Assembly: GCF_001463745.1 (NCBI RefSeq)
Contig: NZ_BBWJ01000026.1
Coordinates: forward strand, 1-64,000
Length of the DNA stretch: 64,000 nucleotides
Reading direction: 5' to 3'
Source of the DNA: Aureimonas sp. AU22
GTDB taxonomy: Bacteria > Pseudomonadota > Alphaproteobacteria > Rhizobiales > Rhizobiaceae
The position numbers and the translations under genes were made by a program. Position 1 is the first letter of the stretch. Each line of letters starts with the position of its first letter. This document shows positions 25,025-32,282 of the stretch, in pieces. The notes under the pieces were generated by a model. The model worked only from the letters and a program-made list of their open reading frames with translations, did not search any database and was not told the origin of the DNA.

Positions 25025-26740
25025 ATGGTTGCGGAGCCTTTCGACCCACTTCCCGCAAGCCTCCTCGAAGGCTTCGCCGACTGCCTGTGGCGGATGGACG
25101 ACGATGCCGTCGTGATCGCCGGCGGTCCGCTGGGGAACGGCGGGGCGGCCGCCGCAGGGGACTGGGTCGGCCGCCGCTGGCCCACCATCCCCGATCCGTC
25201 GGACCAGCCGAGCGCCGAACGACTCTGGCGCGAGGCGACGACGTCGGGACGCCCGGTCGTCGGGCTGGTGCGCCTGCGGCTGGGGGAGGGCGACCCCGAC
25301 CTCGTCCACCTGCGCCTCGCTCCGTCGGGGGGCGGCGGCTGGCACGCCATCGGCCGGCGCATGTCCCTCGCGGAGGCCGACGCGCAGGCCCACCGCCAGC
25401 TGATCGAGACGATCGACGACGGCTTCTGCACGCTGGAGCTTCTTCTGGACGGCGACGGGCGGCCCTACGACTACCGTTTCCTCACGGTGAACTCGGCGTT
25501 CGAGCGCCAGAGCGGGCTGCACGACGCGGCGGGGCGGACCGCGCTGGAGCTCGTGCCCGATCTTCCGCGCAAGTGGCTCGACATCTACGGCCGCATCGCC
25601 CGCAGCGGGCTGGCCGAGCGGTTCGAGGAGGTACAGGAGGCGCCCCATCGCTTCTTCGAGGTCTATGCGACGCCGATCGGCGGCGCCGGGGCCGTGCGGC
25701 TGGCGGTGTTGTTCCGGGACATCCTGCCCCGTCGGTATGCCGAAGAGCGGCTCTCGGCCAGCGAGCGCCGGCTGACGACCCTCGTCCAGGGGATGCCGCA
25801 GCTGGTGTGGCGCGCGAGCGAGACGGGCCGCTGGACATGGGCGAGCCTGCAATGGAGCGCCTATACCGGCCAGACGGAAGCCGAGGCCGGCGGCTTCGGC
25901 TGGCTCCGGGCCGTTCATCCCGACGATCGGGCGCTCGCCCTCGCCAACTGGCGCGAGGCGGGCGGGCGCGGCGAGTTCCAGGCGGAGCTTCGCATCCGCG
26001 GCGGCGAAGACCGTCGCGACCGCTGGTTCCAGGTACGCGCGCTCCCCGTTCGCGACGAGAAGGGCGCCGTGTCGGAATGGATCGGAACCTGCACCGACAT
26101 CGACGAGATGCGCCAGTTGCGCGGTCGCCAGGAGGTCCTTCTCGCCGAGCTGCAGCATCGCACGCGCAATCTCCTGGGCGTCGTCACCTCGGTGGCCGAG
26201 CGCACCGCCCACGGCGCGCCGTCCGTCGCCGACTTCCTGCCGCGCTTTCGCGAGCGACTGCTCGCCCTGTCGCGCATCAACGGCCTTCTGTCGCAGCTCG
26301 ACCGGGGGCAGCGGGTGACCTTTGCCGAGATGGTCCGCGCCGAACTCGGCGCGCGCGGCGTCCTCGACCCTGCGGGACGGCAGCGCGTGGTGCTGGACGG
26401 ACCGGAGGACGTCAAGCTGCGCTCCGCCACCGTCCAGACCTTCGCGCTCGCCATTCACGAGCTCGCCACCAACGCCGTGAAGTACGGCGCGCTGTCGGGC
26501 GATGCCGGTCGACTGGACGTGCGCTGGCGGCTGCACGAGGCGGCGGACGGCGGGCGGCGTCTCACCGTCGAATGGACGGAACGCGATGTCCCGGCGCAGG
26601 CGTCGTCGCAGGCGCTTCCGGGCGGGGGCTACGGCCGCGAACTCATCGAAAAGGCGCTGCCCTACCAGCTCAAGGCGCAGACGCGCTATGAGATCGCTCC
26701 GGACGGCGTGCGCTGCACCATCGACCTGCCCGTGGACTGA
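25025..26740 (+). CDS. PAS-containing HWE-family sensor histidine kinase
   Basis: Cytoplasmic kinase of about 571 residues with no membrane span. Two PAS folds are visible: about 115-240 (IETIDDGFCTLELLLDGDGR) and about 255-370 (LVQGMPQLVWRASETGRWTW through WIGTCTDIDEMRQL). The HWE transmitter follows: phospho-His in LLAELQHRTRNLLGVV, N-box HELATNAVKYGAL, the diagnostic WTE in TVEWTERD and GGGYGRELIEKALPYQL. The ATG at 25025 has GGGAG five bases before it; an ATG four codons upstream is the alternative. It is divergent from the receiver-only regulator. A flavin-type Cys for light sensing is not evident, so the signal is unknown. Confidence 0.88.
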   Translation: MVAEPFDPLPASLLEGFADCLWRMDDDAVVIAGGPLGNGGAAAAGDWVGRRWPTIPDPSDQPSAERLWREATTSGRPVVGLVRLRLGEGDPDLVHLRLAPSGGGGWHAIGRRMSLAEADAQAHRQLIETIDDGFCTLELLLDGDGRPYDYRFLTVNSAFERQSGLHDAAGRTALELVPDLPRKWLDIYGRIARSGLAERFEEVQEAPHRFFEVYATPIGGAGAVRLAVLFRDILPRRYAEERLSASERRLTTLVQGMPQLVWRASETGRWTWASLQWSAYTGQTEAEAGGFGWLRAVHPDDRALALANWREAGGRGEFQAELRIRGGEDRRDRWFQVRALPVRDEKGAVSEWIGTCTDIDEMRQLRGRQEVLLAELQHRTRNLLGVVTSVAERTAHGAPSVADFLPRFRERLLALSRINGLLSQLDRGQRVTFAEMVRAELGARGVLDPAGRQRVVLDGPEDVKLRSATVQTFALAIHELATNAVKYGALSGDAGRLDVRWRLHEAADGGRRLTVEWTERDVPAQASSQALPGGGYGRELIEKALPYQLKAQTRYEIAPDGVRCTIDLPVD

Positions 26741-26821
26741 CGGCGCCCGCCGCCGTCCCCGCCGCGACCGGTGCCCGCGACCCTGACGCCGCACGTCGAT
26801 CGCGGTCGAGGCGCCCGAAGA

Positions 26822-27442
26822 TCAGGCGAGGGCCCCGATCAGGAGCGAGGCGGCGAGCGTCAGCATGACGAGGCCGACGACCGCGTCGAGAAGCCGCCAG
26901 GCCTCGGGCCGGGCAAAGAGCGGACGCAGCGCCCGGGCACCGAAACCGAGGGCGGAGAACCAGGCGAAGCTCGCGCTCGCCGCCCCGAGGACGAAGACGG
27001 GGCGCAGCGCCGCCGGCTGCGCCGACCCGGCGACGCCCATCAGCAGGACCGTGTCGAGATAGACATGGGGGTTCAGGAGGGTGAAGGCAGCCGTGGCGCC
27101 CAGCGCCTGGCCCAGCGACAGGCCGCCCGACGCTTCCGCCGCGAGGGCGTCCGGCCGGGCCATGCGCCGGAGGGCCGCCACGCCGTACCAGGCCAGGAAG
27201 GCCGCGCCGCCGAGGGCCAGGGCTCGGGAAATCTGCGGAGCGGCCTCCAGCATCGCTCCCGCGCCGCCGACGCCGACCACGATCAGCGCGGCATCCGCCG
27301 CCCCGCAGAACAGGACGATGGGCCCGACGTGCTGTCGCAGAAGACCCTGCCGCAGCACGAAGAGGTTCTGGGCGCCGATCGCCATGATCAGCGCGGCCGA
27401 CAGCGCGAAGCCGGACAGGAAGGCGGGAAGGATGTCGCTCAT
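26822..27442 (-). CDS. argO: LysE/ArgO-family amino acid exporter
   Basis: Inner-membrane exporter of 206 residues, probably for arginine or lysine and toxic analogues. About six spans; family motif GAQNLFVLRQGL near residue 24 and NPHVYLDTVLLMG near 125. The ATG at 27442 fits the family; an upstream in-frame ATG would add 24 non-hydrophobic residues. It is divergent from an ArgP-type regulator 74 bp away, the classic argP-argO arrangement. Confidence 0.9.
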   Translation of the reverse strand: MSDILPAFLSGFALSAALIMAIGAQNLFVLRQGLLRQHVGPIVLFCGAADAALIVVGVGGAGAMLEAAPQISRALALGGAAFLAWYGVAALRRMARPDALAAEASGGLSLGQALGATAAFTLLNPHVYLDTVLLMGVAGSAQPAALRPVFVLGAASASFAWFSALGFGARALRPLFARPEAWRLLDAVVGLVMLTLAASLLIGALA

Positions 27443-27496
27443 GCCCCTTCCCATGCCCGTTGCCGGGAATGCAGCCAAACTTGTTTTTCTGTTCCC

Positions 27497-27515
27497 GATG
27501 AAGCACGGCTTCATC
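27497..27515. promoter_or_regulatory. perfect inverted repeat just before argP
   Basis: GATGAAGC-ACG-GCTTCATC is an 8-bp perfect dyad with a 3-nt spacer that ends one base before the argP ATG. It could be an operator for ArgP autoregulation, or an mRNA hairpin that hides the start codon region. Confidence 0.45.
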
Positions 27516-27516
27516 C

Positions 27517-28410
27517 ATGCTCGATTATCCCGCTCTCCAGGCGCTCGCCACGGTCGTTCGCGAAGGCAGCTTCGAGCGCGCCGCGGCGTCCCTGCGCATC
27601 ACGCCCTCGGCCGTGTCCCAGCGGGTGCGCGGGCTGGAGGAGCGTCTGGGCGCCATCCTGGTGGTGCGGGGCGCCCCCTGCCGGCCGACCGACCTCGGCC
27701 GGACCCTTTGCGCCCATGCCGAGCGCGTTCGCCTCCTGGAGGCCGATCTCGGCCTTCGCGCAGAAGGCGCCGGCTTGCCGAGCGTTCTGAAGGTCGCGGT
27801 GAACGCCGACAGCCTTGCGACCTGGTTTCCCCGGGCGCTTTCCGGCTTCGCCACGACGCCGGACGTCGCGCTCGACCTCGTGCTCGATGACGAAGCGCAC
27901 ACGGCCGGGCGCCTGCGCTCGGGCGAAGTGGTGGCCGCCGTCACAGCCGATCCCGAACCGGTGCCGGGCTGCCGTACCCTTCCGCTCGGCGCCCTGCATT
28001 ACGCGGCCTGCGCCAGCCCGGACTTCGCCGCACGGTTCTTCGGCGGGGGCATCGACGCGTCGGCGCTCGCCCGCGCGCCGCAACTGCGCTTCGACCGCCG
28101 CGACGGGCTTCAGCGGCGCTGGCTGCACGACGCGCACGCCTGTGCTCCCGACGCGCCGACCCACTGGGTTCCCTCGACCCACGGGTTCCTGGACTTCGCG
28201 CTGGCCGGCCTTGCCTGGGGCCTCCAGCCCGTGTCCCTCGCCGACGTGCACTTGGCGGCCGGGCGGCTGGTCGAGCTGCCGCCGGCGCTGCGGATCTCCG
28301 TACCGCTGTTCTGGACCGTCGCCCGCCTGCCGTCCGCCTCGCTGCTGCGCCTGACCGAGTCCGTGCGGGGGGGGGCCCGAGCCGCCCTCGGCCCGGCGAA
28401 CGCGGACTGA
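27517..28410 (+). CDS. argP: LysR-family regulator ArgP (IciA)
   Basis: Regulator of the divergent amino acid exporter, 297 residues. The start LDYPALQALATVVREGSFERA and helix-turn-helix ITPSAVSQRVRGLEERLG are typical of ArgP/LysG, which keep the exporter off until lysine or arginine accumulates. The effector domain from about residue 90 contains WVPSTHGFLDFALAGLAWG, a segment characteristic of ArgP. ATG at 27517 is used; no strong ribosome site is seen, only a hairpin. Confidence 0.88.
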   Translation: MLDYPALQALATVVREGSFERAAASLRITPSAVSQRVRGLEERLGAILVVRGAPCRPTDLGRTLCAHAERVRLLEADLGLRAEGAGLPSVLKVAVNADSLATWFPRALSGFATTPDVALDLVLDDEAHTAGRLRSGEVVAAVTADPEPVPGCRTLPLGALHYAACASPDFAARFFGGGIDASALARAPQLRFDRRDGLQRRWLHDAHACAPDAPTHWVPSTHGFLDFALAGLAWGLQPVSLADVHLAAGRLVELPPALRISVPLFWTVARLPSASLLRLTESVRGGARAALGPANAD

Positions 28411-28430
28411 CGGCGCCGCGGGCGCGGTCC

Positions 28431-29921
28431 TCAGCGTCCCATGCGCCGGCGCAGGCGCGCCAGAAGGTTTCGCCGCCGGCTGAAGGGCTCGAACATTTCC
28501 TCCGGCCCCTCGGGGTCGAGAACCTTGTTGTCGGCGAGCCAGGCCTCGATGTCGTTCAGCTCGGGCGCTTCGTAGGGAACGAGCGAGCGTCCGGCGCCAC
28601 GAAGCGTCTCGATCGTCTCGATCAGCGAGCCGGTGCGCGCCAGGGTCTCGGTGACGCGGGTTGGCTCCAGCCCCAGATGCTCGGCGAGGAGATCGTCGCG
28701 GATCGCGGTGATCTGCTCGCGCGTACCCGAAGGAGCGAGCGCGGCGTCCACCGTCACGTCGCATTCGGTGTCGAGCCGCATGGAACGGTTGTTCATGTTG
28801 GACGATCCGACGCGCAGGAAGTTGTCGTCCACCACCAGGATCTTGGCGTGGACGTAGATCGCCTCGCCGCCGGAGTTCACGGGATGATAGAGGCGGAAGC
28901 GGCCTTGCCGGTCGATGCGGCGCAGCGCCTCGGCAAGGCGCGCCCGCGCCGTGTCCATGGCCATCGGCTCCAGCCACCCTTGCGCCGAAACCGGATTGAC
29001 CACCACGATCTCCGGCCCGTCCGCCTCCTCCAGCCGGTGCGCGATCGCCTCGGCGATGCGGCGCGAGGCGAAATACTGGCTCTCGGCATAGATGAAGCGC
29101 CGTGCGGCGCGGATGTGGTCGACATAGAGCGTCTCGATCTCGCGCACCGGGTCGCGGCCCCCGTATGCGGGCGCCGAACGGGACACGGCGATGTCGAGGT
29201 GCCGGAAATGGGTCCAGAGCCCCTCCGGCCAGGTCGTTTCGGGCCCGTCGAGCGGCTTGGGATCGGGGCTGCCGCCAGCGCGCAGCCATCGCTCGCGGGA
29301 GATCTGGCCGAGCGCGGCGGCGGCGGGGCCGGAGAAGGCGGTGGATGCGTCGTGCCAGGGCTTGTAGCGCCGCCGCGTGAAGGGACGCCGCCGCCGCTCG
29401 TCCTGGAACGCGTGCTCGCGCGTGTCCCATCGATCGGCGGTCATGTCGATGCCGCCGCAGAAGGCGAGGCCGTCGTCGATCACCACGATCTTCTGATGGT
29501 GCGAGGAGCCGGCCGGATGGGCGCCGTCGAGCTTGGTGTGGATGCGCGGATGCGCCATCCACTTCAGGAGCGTGAAGAAGGTGGAGCCGCGCGTCAGCGT
29601 CTTCAGCGCGCCGACGTCCCAGCGCAGGAGGAAGATCTCGAGGTCGGGATTGCGCTCCACCAGCCAGTGGACGAAGTCGCCGAGCTTCTCGGGGCCATCG
29701 ACGCCCTGCTCGTGGCCGAGCACGATGCGGCCATCGAAATCCCAGCCGATCAGCATGATGCGCCGCTTGGCCGCCATCATCGCGCGGCGGGCGAAGCGGA
29801 AGTAGTCGTCCGCATCGACGATCACCGACAGGCGTTCGGCCCGCTCCAGCGCCATGCAGTTGCGACCGGGCTCCAGGATCGTCGGCCCGGCCTCGGCCGT
29901 CGCCTCGTTCACTGCGTCCAA
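28431..29921 (-). CDS. phospholipase D-like protein (two HKD motifs)
   Basis: Member of the PLD superfamily, 496 residues, without a signal peptide or membrane span. The first HKD motif is in SHHQKIVVIDDGLAFCGGID and the second in YVHAKILVVDDNFLRVGSSN, both complete. It differs from classical cardiolipin synthases by lacking N-terminal spans, so phospholipid hydrolysis or transphosphatidylation are both possible. The start is TTG at 29921, supported by GAGAGG eight bases upstream; an internal ATG 22 codons in is the fallback. Confidence 0.85.
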   Translation of the reverse strand: MDAVNEATAEAGPTILEPGRNCMALERAERLSVIVDADDYFRFARRAMMAAKRRIMLIGWDFDGRIVLGHEQGVDGPEKLGDFVHWLVERNPDLEIFLLRWDVGALKTLTRGSTFFTLLKWMAHPRIHTKLDGAHPAGSSHHQKIVVIDDGLAFCGGIDMTADRWDTREHAFQDERRRRPFTRRRYKPWHDASTAFSGPAAAALGQISRERWLRAGGSPDPKPLDGPETTWPEGLWTHFRHLDIAVSRSAPAYGGRDPVREIETLYVDHIRAARRFIYAESQYFASRRIAEAIAHRLEEADGPEIVVVNPVSAQGWLEPMAMDTARARLAEALRRIDRQGRFRLYHPVNSGGEAIYVHAKILVVDDNFLRVGSSNMNNRSMRLDTECDVTVDAALAPSGTREQITAIRDDLLAEHLGLEPTRVTETLARTGSLIETIETLRGAGRSLVPYEAPELNDIEAWLADNKVLDPEGPEEMFEPFSRRRNLLARLRRRMGR

Positions 29922-30057
29922 GATCGTATCCTCTCTTCATGCTGCGCCGAAGCGCGGTGACGAATCTCCCGCACGGCCCGCGTCCCACCCGTCCATAGCA
30001 GACCGAGCGCACGAAGCGATGACGCCATGCCCGGCCGCCCGTCCGCGGCGCTGCCCC

Positions 30058-31848
30058 TCACCGGGTTTCCCCGGCCGCCTCGCGTCGGCGCAACTCCAGT
30101 TCCTCGCTGTAGCGGCGCAGCGTGTGGCTTTCGGTGAGGAGGCCGACGACCCCGCGCGTCTTCGGCCCGTCGACCACCGCCAGCGCCTCGCTCTCGGCGC
30201 TGTCGAAGAGGCCGGCCGCCTCGCGCGCGCTCATCTGCGGCAGAAGCACGGCGTCCTGCCAGCGCAGGAGGTCGTCGATCTTCGCCTCCAGATCGGTCAC
30301 CGCGTCGGAATAGGCGTCGGCGACGAGGACGATGCCGGCATAGGCGCCCGTCTCGTCCACCACCACGACGCGCTGGGCGGAGCCGAGCGGGAAGTCGCGG
30401 CGGAAGGTCTTGAGGCTCGTGCCGAGCGTCGCCGTTCGCACGTCCGTTCGCATCATGCGGCCGACCGAAAGATTGCGGATCCAGCCGATGTCGTGGGCGC
30501 TGCGGATGGTCTCGCCGCGCAGGTGAAAGCGCCAGGTGGCGAAGGAGTAGCCGAAGGTCTTGCGGGCCGTCAGCGAGGCGGTGACGACGGCGGCGAGCGC
30601 CAGTGCCGTGATCGGGAAATCGCCCGTCATCTCCAGCGCCAGGAAGGTCATGGTCATCGGCCCGCCGACCACGGTGACGGCGAGCGAGCTCATGCCGACC
30701 ACCGCGAAGGTGACCGGTGTCAGCGCCGAGGTGGCGAAGACGAGGGGGACCACGGCGGCGAAGAGCTTGCCGAGGAGCGCGCCCATGAAGAGCGAGGCGA
30801 AGAACAGGCCGCCGCGAAAGCCGCTGCCGATCGAGACCGCGGAGGCGAAGGCCTTGAGCGCGAGGACGAGGAGGAGCGCCGAGAGGGAGACGGGCAGGTC
30901 GAGCTGGAGATGCAGCGCGCCGTGGCCGGACGAGAGAACCTGGGGGGTGAGGAGGGCGAGCGCGCCGACCACGAGCCCGCCCGCGATGGGCCGCAACGGG
31001 GCCGGCAGCCCCGAGCCGCGCACGCCGCGCTCGACCGCGGTCACGCCCTGCATGATCGCGATGCCGAGCCCGGCGGCCAGGATCGCGAGAAGGAGCGCCG
31101 GTGGATAGTCGAGCGCCGTGATCGTGCCGGGGTCGCCGAGGTCGATCAGGAACGGCGTCGCGCCCAGGCGCTGCGCGACGAAGGTGCCGCAGAGCGCGGC
31201 CGCGACCACGGGCGCGAGCGAGACGACCGAATAGGTCCCGATGATGAGTTCGAAGGCGTAGAAGGCACCGGTCAGCGGCGCGTTGAAGGCGGCCGCGATC
31301 GCACCGGCCGCGCCGCAGCCGACCAGCATGCGCAGGTCGCCGCGCCGCATCTCGAAGGCCGTGCCGATGCGCGAGGCAAGGCCGCCCGCCATCTGGGTAT
31401 AGGCCGCCTCGAGCCCGACGGACGCGCCGAACCCGTTGGACACGAGGTTCTGCACCACCACGACCACGCTGTCGCGAATGGACATGCGCCCGCCATGCAG
31501 GGCGTTGGCCTCGATCGGATCCACCAGCGGACGCGCCTTGCGGTTTCTCATCCACAGGAGATAGGCGCCGAGGAGCGCCCCGCCGCAGGCGGGGAGGGCG
31601 GCGTGCCAGGGCGAGAGGAGCGCGGACATCGAGCTCAAGTGCCCGTCGTCCGCTCCGAACAGGACCACATGCAGCGCCTCGGCGGTGCGGCCGATGGCGG
31701 TGACGACGAGGCCCGCCAGCACGCCGACGATCGCCGCCACGAGGACGAGGCCGATCTCGTTGCCGCGCACCCACGTGCGGAAGCGGCTCGGTGCCTTGAC
31801 CGGGACCGTCGTCGCGGGCGTTTCGGGGGGAGCCTTGCCTCCATCCAT
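30058..31848 (-). CDS. ClC-family chloride channel/antiporter with C-terminal CBS region
   Basis: Inner-membrane anion transporter of 596 residues: about ten or more spans (residues 30-435) followed by CBS-like repeats from about 460 (NLSVGRMMRTDVRTATLG, VLLPQMSAREAAGLF). The gating glutamate survives in SVGLEAAYTQ, but the usual GREGP reads GLEAA, and the chloride-binding GSGIP loop appears as DPIEANALHGG. The later pore motif is GSGFRGGLFFA. The same variant is, as I recall, usual in a rhizobial subfamily. Retention of Glu favours H+/Cl- exchange over a channel, but this is inference. It stands alone between the PLD gene and the formate dehydrogenase block. Confidence 0.85.
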   Translation of the reverse strand: MDGGKAPPETPATTVPVKAPSRFRTWVRGNEIGLVLVAAIVGVLAGLVVTAIGRTAEALHVVLFGADDGHLSSMSALLSPWHAALPACGGALLGAYLLWMRNRKARPLVDPIEANALHGGRMSIRDSVVVVVQNLVSNGFGASVGLEAAYTQMAGGLASRIGTAFEMRRGDLRMLVGCGAAGAIAAAFNAPLTGAFYAFELIIGTYSVVSLAPVVAAALCGTFVAQRLGATPFLIDLGDPGTITALDYPPALLLAILAAGLGIAIMQGVTAVERGVRGSGLPAPLRPIAGGLVVGALALLTPQVLSSGHGALHLQLDLPVSLSALLLVLALKAFASAVSIGSGFRGGLFFASLFMGALLGKLFAAVVPLVFATSALTPVTFAVVGMSSLAVTVVGGPMTMTFLALEMTGDFPITALALAAVVTASLTARKTFGYSFATWRFHLRGETIRSAHDIGWIRNLSVGRMMRTDVRTATLGTSLKTFRRDFPLGSAQRVVVVDETGAYAGIVLVADAYSDAVTDLEAKIDDLLRWQDAVLLPQMSAREAAGLFDSAESEALAVVDGPKTRGVVGLLTESHTLRRYSEELELRRREAAGETR

Positions 31849-31964
31849 CGTCGCGATGCCGTCTTGCCCGTTTCAGCCCCACCGCATGATGAGATAGGCC
31901 ACGACGGCAAAAGGGCTCGCGGGCAGGCGCAACATTCGGGCGCGATGGCCGTCGCCGGCCCGTC

Positions 31965-32282
31965 TTATCCCGCGTCCGACCCCGGCGTGGTGCCGACGGA
32001 AATGCCGCCGGCCGCTTCCAGCCGCCGCCGCGCGGCCTTGGGCGGGCGGGCGCGCAAGCTTTCCAGCCCTTCCCTCGCCAGTGGCCGGAGCCCCTCAGCC
32101 CCGTCGTCCATGTGCCGGAAGATCATCTCGCGCATGCGCGGCGTCCAGAAGGCCGCGACATGGTCGGCGACGCCGAGGACGCCCGGCTCGTGCGCCTGGC
32201 TCTCGAAGAAGCGCGCGACCTGGTTGACCATGGTGACGAGGCGGTCGGTCTCGCCGCCATGCATTCCCTCCGCGGCGCTCAT
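31965..32282 (-). CDS. fdsD: formate dehydrogenase delta subunit
   Basis: Small accessory subunit of 105 residues found only with NAD-dependent molybdenum formate dehydrogenases. Family marks: DRLVTMVNQVARFFES, then VADHVAAFWTPRMREMI. It ends with an Ala/Arg-rich tail. The ATG overlaps the FdsA stop (ATGA), so it is translationally coupled and last in the operon. In characterised systems this subunit helps maturation or stability of the alpha subunit. Confidence 0.9.
   Translation of the reverse strand: MSAAEGMHGGETDRLVTMVNQVARFFESQAHEPGVLGVADHVAAFWTPRMREMIFRHMDDGAEGLRPLAREGLESLRARPPKAARRRLEAAGGISVGTTPGSDAG

Noticed and set aside
27511-30012. An 833-codon minus-strand frame spanning argP and the phospholipase D-like gene
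   Set aside because: Out of frame with the HKD protein and antisense to argP; no motif of its own.
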